Of a stretch of 64,000 nucleotides of DNA, positions 37,579 through 46,711 are shown one piece after another. A model generated the notes under the pieces. The model saw nothing but the letters and a program-made list of their open reading frames with translations. It was not told where the DNA came from and did not search any database. The position numbers and the translations under genes were made by a program. How positions within the stretch are numbered: position 1 is the stretch's first letter; every line of letters starts with the position of its first letter. Source of the DNA: Paraburkholderia sabiae (GTDB taxonomy: Bacteria > Pseudomonadota > Gammaproteobacteria > Burkholderiales > Burkholderiaceae); contig NZ_CP125296.1 of assembly GCF_030412785.1 (NCBI RefSeq), forward strand, positions 682,001 to 746,000, in the 5' to 3' direction.

Positions 37579-38415
37579 ATGAACGCAACCACGAACTCCA
37601 TGCAGATCAAAACGACCCGCTTATCCCCGGCATACTGGCGCGTCACGATCGACAATCCGCCCGTCAATGTGATGAGGCCGGCGATGGTCACGCAATTTCA
37701 TGACCTCATTCAAGCGCTCGAATCCGACGAGCAGGTGAAGGTGGTGGTATTCGACAGCGCGGTCGATGGCTACTTTCTGAATCACTCGGATTTCCTCGCG
37801 AATCTCGATGACATGACGTCGCTTCCGCCCGGTCCCACAGGCTTGCCGCAATGGCCCGACTTTCTCGCGCGGTTGACGCGCGCGCCTGTCGTTTCCATCG
37901 CGCTTATCCGCGGACGCGCGACGGGAAACGGCAGCGAGATCGCGCTTGCCTGCGACATGAGCTTCGCAAGCCGCGAGAAGGCCATCATTTCTCAATGGGA
38001 AGTGGGCGTCGGCATGGTCGCGGGCGGCGGACCGATGGCGCGCCTGCCTGCGCTGATCGGCCGTAACCGCGCGCTGGAAGTGCTGTTGAGTTCGGAAGAC
38101 ATCACGGGCGAGCAGGCCGAAGCATACGGCTATGTGAACCGGTCGCTGGCGGATGCCGAACTCGATGCTTATGTCGATGCACTCGCCAACCGGATTGCAG
38201 GCTTCGACAAATGGGCCATCGCCAATACCAAGCGTCTCGTCAACACGAGCTTGCCGCCCGACGTCGAGCTTGGCGCGGGTTGGGATGCGTGCATGGCGTC
38301 GCTCGGACGGCCTGCCGCGCAGGAAGGCATCAAGGCGTTGATCGCGCGCGGATTTCATCAGGCAGGGGATGTCGAAGAGCGGATCGGCTATTACCTCGGG
38401 CAACTCGCGCGCTAG
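37579..38415 (+). CDS. Enoyl-CoA hydratase/isomerase family protein
   Basis: The 278-residue crotonase-family protein shows YWRVTIDNPPVNVM at the front, the oxyanion-hole stretch VSIALIRGRATGNGSEIALACDMSFAS, and ALIGRNRALEVLLSSEDITGEQAEAYGYVNRSL. The classic catalytic Glu pair is not clearly conserved, so the reaction is uncertain. An AGGAGG lies upstream of the ATG. An intrinsic terminator follows about 30 bases after the stop. Confidence 0.9.
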   Translation: MNATTNSMQIKTTRLSPAYWRVTIDNPPVNVMRPAMVTQFHDLIQALESDEQVKVVVFDSAVDGYFLNHSDFLANLDDMTSLPPGPTGLPQWPDFLARLTRAPVVSIALIRGRATGNGSEIALACDMSFASREKAIISQWEVGVGMVAGGGPMARLPALIGRNRALEVLLSSEDITGEQAEAYGYVNRSLADAELDAYVDALANRIAGFDKWAIANTKRLVNTSLPPDVELGAGWDACMASLGRPAAQEGIKALIARGFHQAGDVEERIGYYLGQLAR

Positions 38416-38445
38416 AACGCGAGCAGTCGATGCAATGAAACTCAG

Positions 38446-38472
38446 GCCGGGAATGCATCTCCCGGCTTTTTT
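38446..38472 (+). terminator. Intrinsic terminator after enoyl-CoA hydratase gene
   Basis: GCCGGGA (38446-38452) pairs with TCCCGGC (38460-38466) around a seven-base loop, and six T residues follow directly. It lies 30 bases after the stop codon, so it ends the upstream transcript and separates it from the MmgE/PrpD operon. Confidence 0.88.
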
Positions 38473-38681
38473 ACTTTCTGCATGCGCTTGCGCAGTAGTT
38501 ATCTGTGAATCAGATAGCGCTATGCAATCCCTTCGCTTGATGTTCATTTCCATCGATGCCACTGTGTGGCATTGACGTTGTGCACAAGCAGCACGGCTCA
38601 TCAGAACATCGAGAGTGACTTGCAATCGAACGCACGCGTGTGTCGATTGCGGCATTCATCCATGGAGACGGAGATTCAGAT

Positions 38682-40097
38682 ATGAGTTCACTCACTACGG
38701 TCGAGCGCATTGCGAAGTTTGCAGACAACGCTCAACTGTCGCATCTGTCGGAAGCATCGAAGGCGCTATTCCGGCGCAACATTCTCGATAGTCTGGGCTG
38801 CGCCATCGCGGCGTTGCCGGGCGCGCCATTCGCCGCGCTTCGAGATCAGTTCAATGAATATCGCGGCACGCAGCAGGGTTCGTGCACGCTGATCGGCGGC
38901 GGCACCGCAGCGCCTGACGAAGCCGCGCTCTACAACTCCGGACTCGTGCGTTATGTGGATCTACTCGATAGCTACATGTCGCCGGGAGGACTGTGTCATC
39001 CGAGCGATAACTTCGGCGCGATCCTCGCGGCGTCCGAACATGCGGCGGCATCGGGTGCCGATTTTATGCTCGCGCTTGCCGTGGCCTATGAAATCGAGTC
39101 GCGCATTACGGCTGTCGTGCCCGTGATGGCGAAGGGCTTCAATCACGCGATCCAGCTCGCGGCTTCGGCAGCGGCCGGCGCAGGCAAGCTCTTCGGACTG
39201 ACGGCGGAGCAGATCGCACATGCCGTTGCCATCGCGACTGTCGACAACATATCGCTGACGTGCGTGCATTCGGAGCCGGTTTCGCAGTGGAAGGGCTTCT
39301 CGCCCGGCATCACGGGCATGCGTGCCGTGTATGCGGCATCGCTGGCGAAGCGTGGTTTTACGGGGCCGCTCAGGCTGTTCGAAGGACCGAACGGTCTCGA
39401 ACGCATGTTCGACCAGCCTGTCGATATCGATTGGGAAGATCCCGCGCTCGACATCGTTCACCAGACCGTGATGAAGAAGTACTGCTCGCTGATTCATGGG
39501 CAACCGGTTCTCGAGGCGACGCTCGCGCTTCGGCGAGAACATGGCATCGATGCCAAAGAAGTCGAAGCAGTGAAATGCGACATCTTTCAGATGGGCTATG
39601 ACATCGCGGGCGGTGGCAGCTTCGGCGCGAAAGATCATCCGACGACAAAGGAACAGGCCGACTACAACCTCAAGTACCTCATTGCAGCAGCGTTGCTCGA
39701 CGGCCAGGTGGGACCGGCGCAACTCGAGACACAGCGCATTCAGGCCGCCGACGCGCAGGCATTGCTGAGCCGCGTAACCGTCGCGCCCGACGCGACTTTC
39801 TCGGCGCAGTATCCGCAAGAACTCAATACGCGCGTGACGATCACGCTCAAGAGCGGGCGTGTGCTTTCGAAGGAGCATGTCGGCTTCGAAGGCAGCATCG
39901 AGAATCCGCTCACGTGGGCGCGAACCGTCGAGAAATTCAACTGGCTCAGCGAACAATACGCGAGCGACAGTCTGCGAAGCGAGATCATCGAACTCGTGTC
40001 GAAGCTGGAAAAACACACAGTCAAAGAGTTGATGCAACTCATGAGCCGGGTCAGCCCGAAAGCAACATTCCCGGCGCGGCATCCGGGGATCCAATAA
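38682..40097 (+). CDS. MmgE/PrpD family protein
   Basis: The 471-residue product is of the MmgE/PrpD family, which includes 2-methylcitrate and cis-aconitate-type dehydratases and decarboxylases. The N-terminal helix region LFRRNILDSLGCAIAALPG and the Gly-rich GKLFGLTAEQIAHAVAIA are typical. The substrate is not evident. The start is at 38682, preceded by GGAGAC/GGAG. Two small tautomerase genes follow at 18-base intervals, making an operon that may process an unsaturated dicarboxylate-like compound. Confidence 0.9.
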   Translation: MSSLTTVERIAKFADNAQLSHLSEASKALFRRNILDSLGCAIAALPGAPFAALRDQFNEYRGTQQGSCTLIGGGTAAPDEAALYNSGLVRYVDLLDSYMSPGGLCHPSDNFGAILAASEHAAASGADFMLALAVAYEIESRITAVVPVMAKGFNHAIQLAASAAAGAGKLFGLTAEQIAHAVAIATVDNISLTCVHSEPVSQWKGFSPGITGMRAVYAASLAKRGFTGPLRLFEGPNGLERMFDQPVDIDWEDPALDIVHQTVMKKYCSLIHGQPVLEATLALRREHGIDAKEVEAVKCDIFQMGYDIAGGGSFGAKDHPTTKEQADYNLKYLIAAALLDGQVGPAQLETQRIQAADAQALLSRVTVAPDATFSAQYPQELNTRVTITLKSGRVLSKEHVGFEGSIENPLTWARTVEKFNWLSEQYASDSLRSEIIELVSKLEKHTVKELMQLMSRVSPKATFPARHPGIQ

Positions 40098-40115
40098 TCT
40101 TGTCAGGAGATACTG

Positions 40116-40346
40116 ATGGCACTTATTTCGTGTGATATGCGTTTCGGCCGTACGGACGAGCAGAAGCGCAAGCTTGCAGCGGGCCTGTTACGCATCGTGG
40201 GCGAGGCAACGGGCGAAACGAAAGACGACATCTTCGTCGTGTTCCGCGAAGGACGCGGCATCAACTTCGTCGAGCATGGCGAACATCTGCCCGAATATGT
40301 CGACGGTGCAGCGAACGACAAAGAACTCATTGCACGCCTCAAATAA
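40116..40346 (+). CDS. 4-oxalocrotonate tautomerase-like subunit lacking Pro1
   Basis: The 76-residue product has the tautomerase fold (MRFGRTDEQKRKLAAGLLRIVGEATGE, then DDIFVVFRE and NFVEHGEHLPEY). Tautomerase catalysis uses an N-terminal Pro exposed after Met removal; this protein begins Met-Ala-Leu-Ile, so residue 1 would be Ala. It is therefore likely a non-catalytic or altered partner of the next gene's product, as in heterohexameric members of this superfamily. A CAGGAGA site precedes the ATG. Confidence 0.85.
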   Translation: MALISCDMRFGRTDEQKRKLAAGLLRIVGEATGETKDDIFVVFREGRGINFVEHGEHLPEYVDGAANDKELIARLK

Positions 40347-40363
40347 AACCCAGGAGACGATAC

Positions 40364-40570
40364 ATGCCTTTCATCGAATGCCATATCAAGAAGGGGCTGT
40401 CACCCGAGCGCCGTGAACAATTGATGCGCGACATCATTCAGGTGACGCACGATTCGATCGGCTCGGACCCGAAGATCATCAATGTGATCATTCACGAGCA
40501 TCCCGCCGAAAACATCAGCATTTCGAGCCGGATCAATGGCGAGGAGTTCAGGCGTGCAACGGCGGCCTGA
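40364..40570 (+). CDS. 4-oxalocrotonate tautomerase-like subunit with Pro1
   Basis: This 68-residue protein has the catalytic-type N terminus Met-Pro-Phe-Ile-Glu and the family pattern PERREQLMRDIIQVTHDSIG, then INVIIHEHPAENISISSR. It starts 17 bases after the Ala1 paralogue behind CAGGAGAC, so the two are made together and probably assemble as a hetero-oligomer. A role with the MmgE/PrpD enzyme just upstream is inferred. Confidence 0.88.
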   Translation: MPFIECHIKKGLSPERREQLMRDIIQVTHDSIGSDPKIINVIIHEHPAENISISSRINGEEFRRATAA

Positions 40571-40721
40571 CCGTTCCTGAAGATCGCTTCAGCCACGCAG
40601 CCTGAGCAATGCGTGGTCGAATGATGATTGCCTTCACTCCGCGACGAGCGGCGTCTATGCTCTACCTGTAGTCATATCCGCTGAATCCGGTGTCGGGATA
40701 TCGTCGACGGGAGATCATGTC

Positions 40722-40979
40722 ATGGCTGACGGAAAACGTCTGTTCGCTGCCCTTGTCGCTTCGATGCTTCTAGCCAGTACTTCGGACATGTCATGGGCGA
40801 CGGAGCAGGCCCAGCAACGCCGTGCCGGGCGCGACGTCCGGCAGGAAACCCGCCAGGGTTCGCGGCATACCAAGCATGACTGCCGCGCCGCGGATCAGAA
40901 AAGCAATTCGCAATGCCGGCAGGACAAGCGGGACACCAAACAGCACGGACGGCAGGCGGCGCGCGACATCAAGTACTGA
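40722..40979 (+). CDS. Small exported Arg/Gln-rich protein
   Basis: The 85-residue product has a signal peptide (residues about 4-26, FAALVASMLLASTSDMSWA) and a highly basic, polar mature part rich in Arg, Gln, Lys and Asp with two Cys (HDCRAADQKSNSQCRQDKRD). I recognise no family. GGGAGA upstream of the ATG supports expression. It stands alone. Confidence 0.68.
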   Translation: MADGKRLFAALVASMLLASTSDMSWATEQAQQRRAGRDVRQETRQGSRHTKHDCRAADQKSNSQCRQDKRDTKQHGRQAARDIKY

Positions 40980-41399
40980 GCGCAATGCATAAGCATGCTG
41001 CTTTTCGGGCGAAGCAAAAAAATAAAAGTACTGGTATGCGACCAAAGTCCAATTGAATATTGTGGAAGCAGGTCCGATAGTACCTGTAGGTCGGATGGGA
41101 ACTGCTTTGCATCGGATGCGCTTCGTGAATGGAAGTGGGGCGCATCGCCGACGCATCAAGGGCCGCCGCGCCATTAAAAGCTTACTCACACGAACACCGT
41201 AATACGGCTGTCACGCGTAGAACCCGGATGATCAATTCCGGTGAAGAACCCCGAAAAGCTGAGAAACATTCGCAAGAGAGTTCAGGCGGAAATCGTCTAG
41301 ACAGAAGCGGTCGCGATATCCGTAGCGCCCTGCACGAGCAACGAGAGCTTGTCGCCTGATCGCGGATGAGTCGCGAGGTGACCTGGCGGGAGAAGAACC
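40980..41399. promoter_or_regulatory. Intergenic region upstream of the AI-2E/efflux block
   Basis: About 420 bases precede the AI-2E-type gene. It is AT-richer than average near 41015-41060. At 41040-41055 the sequence GACCAAAGTCCAAT is a degenerate version of the perfect palindrome at 47740-47757, so a shared regulator may bind here. The end has a GGGAGAAG ribosome site. I see no credible gene; short frames here lack starts with sites. Confidence 0.5.
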
Positions 41400-42503
41400 A
41401 TGCTGCTCACACCGATTACCGAACGGACGCTGTCGAGAGATTTGCTCGATGTGCTGATCCGCGCCGGACTCATCGCGGTTCTGGCGATTTTCTGTTTCCG
41501 GATCTTCGTGCCGTTCCTCAACCTGATGGTCTGGGCGCTGATTCTCGCGATCACGCTCTATCCGCTTCAGGTCAGGCTGCGCCGCGCGCTCGGCGGCAAG
41601 GATGGCCTCATCGCGACGCTGATCGTTCTGGTCGCGTTCGGCGTCGTTCTCGTGCCGACTTATATGCTGGGACTTGCCGTCGCCGATTCGATCGAGCACG
41701 CGATGGCCATCGTCAAAAGCGGCAACTTCCGCATTCCGCCGCCCGCCGAGTCGGTCGCCAGCTGGCCGGTGGTGGGTCACCGCATCTTCGATTTCTGGCA
41801 ACAGGCGTCGACGGATCTGACGGGGCTTGCGCAAAAGTTCGCGCCGCAACTCAAGGGTGCCGCGCTCGTGCTGCTGGAAACGGTGACAGGATTAGGCGCG
41901 GGGTTGCTGGTCTTCTTTATCGCGCTGATTGTCGCGGGCATCCTGATGGCTCACGGCGAGAAGGGCTACCGCAGTTCCGTGTTGATTGCCTCGCGCATCT
42001 CGGGTCCGGAGAACGGACCGCAGATCGCCGATCTGTGCACGTCGACGATTCGCGCAGTCGCGCAGGGCGTGGTCGGCATCGCGTTCATCCAGATGCTGCT
42101 GATCGGCATCGGCTTCGTCGTGATGGGTATACCCGGAGCCGGTCTGCTCGCGCTCGGGGTGCTGCTCATCGGCATCATGCAACTGCCCGCCACGTTGATC
42201 ACGATTCCCGTGATCGTCTTCGTGATCGTCACGGAGGGCGTCAGCACGGCAACGATCATCTTCTCCGTTTACATTTTCGTCGCAGGTCTCGCCGACAACG
42301 TGCTCAAGCCCTTGCTGCTCGGCCGCGGCGTGGCCGTGCCGATGCCTGTCGTGCTGATCGGTGCGCTCGGCGGGATGGTCACGGGCGGCGTCATCGGACT
42401 CTTCATCGGACCCGTGATGCTCGCGGTCGGTTATCAGCTGTTCTGGCGCTGGGTGAAAGACCAGCCGCAAACCGGGAACATCAAGGCACACGAGCGGCCT
42501 TAG
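41400..42503 (+). CDS. AI-2E/PerM family membrane transporter
   Basis: The 367-residue protein has about eight hydrophobic segments and the AI-2E family pattern: FLNLMVWALILAITLYPL early, VFFIALIVAGILMA mid-protein, and the end segment GGMVTGGVIGLFIGPVMLAV. Family members export autoinducer-like compounds or act as Na+/H+ antiporters; the substrate here is unknown. It precedes an efflux gene trio by 18 bases on the same strand. An in-frame upstream extension is spurious. Confidence 0.9.
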   Translation: MLLTPITERTLSRDLLDVLIRAGLIAVLAIFCFRIFVPFLNLMVWALILAITLYPLQVRLRRALGGKDGLIATLIVLVAFGVVLVPTYMLGLAVADSIEHAMAIVKSGNFRIPPPAESVASWPVVGHRIFDFWQQASTDLTGLAQKFAPQLKGAALVLLETVTGLGAGLLVFFIALIVAGILMAHGEKGYRSSVLIASRISGPENGPQIADLCTSTIRAVAQGVVGIAFIQMLLIGIGFVVMGIPGAGLLALGVLLIGIMQLPATLITIPVIVFVIVTEGVSTATIIFSVYIFVAGLADNVLKPLLLGRGVAVPMPVVLIGALGGMVTGGVIGLFIGPVMLAVGYQLFWRWVKDQPQTGNIKAHERP

Positions 42504-42521
42504 CGCTGCGAGGATCGCGCA

Positions 42522-44072
42522 GTGTCTTCCATGACACGTCCACCTGGAATCGCAGTGCTGCTCGGGGCAGTCTGCCTGAATGGATGCATGCGGGTCGGAC
42601 CGGACTTTCAGCCGCAGCACGAAGCGTGGAGCGAGCACTGGCGCAGTGCATCGATCGAACAGGTCACGCAGCAGGGTGCACAACCCGACGTCCGCCAGTG
42701 GTGGCGGACATTCGGCGATCCGAATCTCGAACAGCTGATTACCGCGGCGGATGCGGGCAACGGCGACCTGAAGATCGCCGGTCTGCGCGTGCTCGAAGCA
42801 CGTGCGCAACTCGGTATCGCGCTCGCGGGACGCTATCCGCAAGTGCAGCAGGCGAGCGCCGATGTGTTGTACGCGGCACGCAAGCGCTCGGATGGATTCA
42901 ATACGCGATCGGGCGGTTACTGGCAGTACGGGGCGGGCTTCAGCATCGGTTGGGAGCTGGATTTCTGGGGGCGTTTCAGCCGCGCGATCGAATCCGCCGA
43001 TGCCGCGTTCTTCGCTGCGCAGGCGAACCGCGAAGCCGCGCTCGTTCTGTTGCACGCACAGGTCGCCGACACCTACTTCACGATGCGTACCGCCGAAGCG
43101 CGGCTGCGTATCGCGCGCGAGAACGCCCAGTTGCAAAAGCGCAGCTACGAGATCGCGCAAAAGCTCTTCAAGAGCGGCGAGACGGACGAACTCGATCTGC
43201 AGCAGGCGAAGACGCAGTATCTGGGTACGCTGAGCAGCATCCCCGATCTGGAAAGCCAGATCGTGCTCGGGCATCACGCATTGTCGGTGCTGCTGGGCCG
43301 CCCGCCTGGATCGCTGCCGGAACTCGAAGCGCAGTCGGGGAAAGAGGGCGTGGTGCCGCTCGTGAACCGCGCGGTGCTGCAGGACGTGCCCGCGGATCTG
43401 CTGCTGCGCCGCCCCGACGTTCGCGCCGCCGAGTTTCAGATGGCCGCGCAGTCGGCGCAGATCGGTGTGGCGAAAGCGGATCTTTACCCGTCCGTGTCGT
43501 TGCTGGGCTCGCTCGTGTGGAGCGCCAGTTCGCTCACGGGTTCGCCGAACACGCTGGCGCTCGTCGCCGGTCCGAGCGTCACGTGGAACGTGTTCGATCA
43601 TGGCAGGATCACCAACAACGTACGCGTGCAGGACGCCCGTCTGCAACAGCTGACCGTCGCGTATCAGAACACCGTGCGCGAAGCGGCGCGCGAGGCCGAC
43701 GATGCCGCTACTGCGCTGATCGCGGCATTGCAGCGCGACACGATCCTGAACGATGCGCAAGGGGCGGCGCGGCGCTCGCTCACGCTCGCCAACACGATCT
43801 ATCGCGAAGGCTATTCGGACTTCCAGCGGGTGCTCGATGCACAGCGCGCGCTTTTCGCGCAGCAGGACGCCTATGTCGTCAACCGAAGCAATGCCGTCGG
43901 CAGCCTGATTGCGCTCTACAAGGCGCTCGGCGGAGGCTGGGACACGGAACAGCCGCTGATCGACGCGGCGACCCGCGCGCAGATGCAGCAACGCACCGAC
44001 TGGGGCGATCTGCTGAACGATGCGGGATCGGCATCCGTCTCGCGCAGTCAGGCGGAAGGTGCGTCACGATGA
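42522..44072 (+). CDS. NodT-family outer-membrane efflux lipoprotein
   Basis: The 516-residue product is a TolC-like outer-membrane channel of the NodT group. It has a lipoprotein signal with Cys in CLNGCMRVGPDF, the WWRTFGDPNLEQLI motif, and two coiled-coil halves ending in DPRxxx-like LANTIYREGYSDFQRVLDAQRALF. It forms the outer part of a tripartite pump with the HlyD adaptor and DUF2955 protein encoded next. The start codon is a GTG at 42522 in this reading; the internal ATG at 42531 (MTRPPG) is an alternative. Confidence 0.92.
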   Translation: MSSMTRPPGIAVLLGAVCLNGCMRVGPDFQPQHEAWSEHWRSASIEQVTQQGAQPDVRQWWRTFGDPNLEQLITAADAGNGDLKIAGLRVLEARAQLGIALAGRYPQVQQASADVLYAARKRSDGFNTRSGGYWQYGAGFSIGWELDFWGRFSRAIESADAAFFAAQANREAALVLLHAQVADTYFTMRTAEARLRIARENAQLQKRSYEIAQKLFKSGETDELDLQQAKTQYLGTLSSIPDLESQIVLGHHALSVLLGRPPGSLPELEAQSGKEGVVPLVNRAVLQDVPADLLLRRPDVRAAEFQMAAQSAQIGVAKADLYPSVSLLGSLVWSASSLTGSPNTLALVAGPSVTWNVFDHGRITNNVRVQDARLQQLTVAYQNTVREAAREADDAATALIAALQRDTILNDAQGAARRSLTLANTIYREGYSDFQRVLDAQRALFAQQDAYVVNRSNAVGSLIALYKALGGGWDTEQPLIDAATRAQMQQRTDWGDLLNDAGSASVSRSQAEGASR

Positions 44073-45223
44073 GCGATACCTCCGGACCTCAGGCCGGTGC
44101 GCCGCCTAAATCTTCTGAACCGGCAGAACCGGCCGGCGCCAGGCCTGCAACCGCCGATCCGTCGGGCAAGGCCGTGAAGTGGGTCGTGGGCCTGATCGTC
44201 GTGAGCCTGATCTGGTATCTGCTTGCCGACCGCTTTACGCCCTATACGCAGCAGGCGCGGATCCAGGCGTACGTGGTGCCCGTCGCCGCGGAAGTATCGG
44301 GACGCGTGACGCGCGTGTTCGTGCACAACAACCAGGAAGTCGACGCGGGACAGGTGCTGTTCGAAGTCGACAGCGAGCCCTACCGGATTGCCGCCGACCG
44401 CGCGCGCGCCGATCTCGAGTCGACGCGTCGTCAGGTCGGCGCGAGTACGGCCGGCATCGATTCGGCGCTCGCCGGGTTGCGCGCCGCGATCGCCAACGAG
44501 GTCAAGGCGCGGCAGGACAGCGACCGGCTGGAACGGCTGTATCGCGAAGACGAGGGCACCGTATCGCTTCGACGTCTGGAGGTTGCTCGCGCGACGCATG
44601 AGCAGGCTCAGAGTCAGGTCGCCGCCGCGCGCGCCGAAGTGGAGCGTGCGCGCGAACAGCAGGGCGGCAGCGAGGCTGAGAATGCGCAGCTTCGCAGCGC
44701 GGCGGGCGCACTGGAGAAGGCGGAACTCGATCTCGCCAACGCGCGTATCAAGGCGCGCTCGGGCGGTGTCGTCACCGATCTGCGCACGGAAGTCGGCCAG
44801 TTCGCGGCGGCGGGCAGTCCCGTCATGACACTGATTGCGATTCGCGACGTATGGATCAGCGCCGACATGACGGAAAACAACCTGGGGCATCTGAAGCCCG
44901 GCACGCCCGTCGGCATCGCACTGGATGCGCTGCCTGGCGAGGTCTTCGAAGGACGCGTGCGCAGCGTCGGTTACGGCGTGAGCGTCGGGCAGAGCACGCC
45001 GCCCGGCAGCCTGCCGACCGTGCAGAACAGCCGCGACTGGCTGCGTCCCGCGCAACGTTTTCCGGTAATCGTCGAATTCGAGCAGAGCGAACGTGCGCGT
45101 CTGCACGACATGCGTGTGGGAGGACAGGCCGAGGTGATGGCGTTCCCGAGTCAAGGCAATCCGCTCAATCTGCTGGGACGCCTGTTCCTGCGCACGATGA
45201 GCTGGGTTTCCTATCTCTATTGA
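44069..45223 (+). CDS. HlyD/EmrA-type membrane fusion protein
   Basis: The 384-residue periplasmic adaptor has one N-terminal membrane anchor (WVVGLIVVSLIWYLLA, residues about 35-50), a biotinyl-lipoyl half (AYVVPVAAEVSGRVTRVFVHNNQEVDAGQVLFEVD), a long coiled coil, and a beta-barrel part with SAGDMTENNLGHLKPGTPV-like sequence. It overlaps the channel gene by four bases (ATGA) and precedes the pump gene by seven bases. This adaptor type serves aromatic-acid or fusaric-acid-like efflux. Confidence 0.92.
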   Translation: MSDTSGPQAGAPPKSSEPAEPAGARPATADPSGKAVKWVVGLIVVSLIWYLLADRFTPYTQQARIQAYVVPVAAEVSGRVTRVFVHNNQEVDAGQVLFEVDSEPYRIAADRARADLESTRRQVGASTAGIDSALAGLRAAIANEVKARQDSDRLERLYREDEGTVSLRRLEVARATHEQAQSQVAAARAEVERAREQQGGSEAENAQLRSAAGALEKAELDLANARIKARSGGVVTDLRTEVGQFAAAGSPVMTLIAIRDVWISADMTENNLGHLKPGTPVGIALDALPGEVFEGRVRSVGYGVSVGQSTPPGSLPTVQNSRDWLRPAQRFPVIVEFEQSERARLHDMRVGGQAEVMAFPSQGNPLNLLGRLFLRTMSWVSYLY

Positions 45224-45230
45224 TACCGCC

Positions 45231-46274
45231 ATGCAGCTCGCGCGCCAACATCCCGGTTCTCGCACACTGCGCATCGCCACAGGGACGGCGCTTGCGCTCG
45301 CGCTTGGCTTCGGCATGGATTTGCCGATACCCGTGATTCCGCCCGTGTTCACCGTGTTTCTGCTCGCCGCGCAGAACCGGCCATTGACGTTGAAGGCGGG
45401 CGTCGCGCTCGCGCTGGTAGTGGCGCTGACGACGGGCAGCGGCCTGCTTCTCGTGCCCTTGCTGCGTCACTACGCGTTCGCCGGCGTGATGCTGACGGGG
45501 CTCATGCTGTTCCTCGCGTTTCGCTATGGATTGCGCGGCGGCAACAATCTCGTCGCGACCTTTCTGGCAGCGGGATTGACGATGATCTCCGCTGCGGGTA
45601 CAGCCGACCTGCAGCTTGCGGCCACGGTCGTGGGGGCGCTTGCAAAGGGGCTGCTGCTTGCCGTGCTGATATCGGCGCTGGTTCACAAGCTGTTTCCGGA
45701 GCACGCGGGCGCGAGGCCGCCTGCGCCGCGTGCGTTATCGGAAGAACGGGCAGCCTCTATTGCGCTGCGTGCCGCGCTCGTGGTGATGCCCGCATATCTG
45801 CTCGCGATGACCGATCCGGCCAGCTACATGCCCATCATCATGAAGTCGGTCAGTCTCGGCCGACAGACCTGCACGACGACGGCCCGTCATGCGGCACGCG
45901 ATCTGATCGGCTCGACGCTGCTCGGCGGTGTGCTCGCGATCGCGGTCTGGTTCGCTCTCAGGCTCTTCGTGGATTTGTGGATGTTTTTCCTGTGGATGAT
46001 GCTGGTCGGCCTGCTGGTCGGACGCAAGCTCGAAGGCCTGAGTCCGACGCGCTATTCGCCCGGCTTCTGGCTGAACAGCCTCGTGACGATGATCATTCTG
46101 CTCGGGCAATCGGTGCAGGACAGCGTGGCAGGCAAGGACGTGTACACCGCATTTGCCGTGCGCATGTGGCTCTTTCTGGCCGTCACGGTTTACGCGTGTT
46201 TCATGCTGCTGGTGTTCGAGCGATGGAGGCCGCAGCGGGACGAGGCAACGCATGAAGCGTTGCGCGGGTCCTGA
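45231..46274 (+). CDS. DUF2955/FUSC-like inner-membrane efflux protein
   Basis: The 347-residue protein has about eight to ten membrane segments and the DUF2955 start (RIATGTALALALGFGMDLPIPVIPPVFTVFLLA). It is the likely energised component of the three-gene pump and resembles a half-length FUSC/AaeB protein. Exported compounds are unknown; aromatic acids are plausible. A two-TM potassium channel gene starts 12 bases downstream. Confidence 0.88.
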   Translation: MQLARQHPGSRTLRIATGTALALALGFGMDLPIPVIPPVFTVFLLAAQNRPLTLKAGVALALVVALTTGSGLLLVPLLRHYAFAGVMLTGLMLFLAFRYGLRGGNNLVATFLAAGLTMISAAGTADLQLAATVVGALAKGLLLAVLISALVHKLFPEHAGARPPAPRALSEERAASIALRAALVVMPAYLLAMTDPASYMPIIMKSVSLGRQTCTTTARHAARDLIGSTLLGGVLAIAVWFALRLFVDLWMFFLWMMLVGLLVGRKLEGLSPTRYSPGFWLNSLVTMIILLGQSVQDSVAGKDVYTAFAVRMWLFLAVTVYACFMLLVFERWRPQRDEATHEALRGS

Positions 46275-46286
46275 GAGGAGCCTGCA

Positions 46287-46673
46287 ATGGGAAATGCAAC
46301 GCGCGATACCGTTGTGCGCCTGCGGGCTCGCGAGATCCTGCGGGAAATGAGCCGGACGCTGTGGTATCTGCGAACGATTCTCGCAGGCCTGCTCCTGCTG
46401 TTCATTCTGCTGACGTTCGGCATGTATCGCTGGGGCGGTGCCGTCGAGACGTTGAACCGGACCCCTTCGACGCTGGTTGAAACCGTGTACTTCTGCGCGA
46501 TCACGGCGTTGACGATCGGCTATGGCGACGTGGTGCCCACGTCGACATTCGGCCGTATCGATGCCGTCTTGCTCGGAGTGATCGGCGTGGTGTTCACAGG
46601 GTTGATCGTGGCCGCCGCCGTGCGCGGCGTACAGGAAGCGGCGCACCGGGCGGGCGCAGAGGCAGGCCGTTAG
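46287..46673 (+). CDS. Two-TM ion channel (potassium selectivity filter)
   Basis: The 128-residue protein has two membrane helices (LRTILAGLLLLFILLTFGMY and VLLGVIGVVFTGLIVAAAV) around a pore loop with the potassium filter TIGYGD. It has no cytoplasmic regulatory domain. GAGAGGAG precedes the ATG. It may be co-transcribed with the efflux genes upstream; a tie to membrane-potential or pH stress is inferred. Confidence 0.88.
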   Translation: MGNATRDTVVRLRAREILREMSRTLWYLRTILAGLLLLFILLTFGMYRWGGAVETLNRTPSTLVETVYFCAITALTIGYGDVVPTSTFGRIDAVLLGVIGVVFTGLIVAAAVRGVQEAAHRAGAEAGR

Positions 46674-46711
46674 CGGATAGTGGTTAGCGGCTGCAATCGG
46701 AGGAGCGGGTT

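Noticed and set aside
41366..45223. Very long plus-strand frame of 1285 codons
   Set aside because: Only its last 385 codons are real (the HlyD adaptor); the front is out of frame with the AI-2E and NodT genes and is Arg-rich noise.
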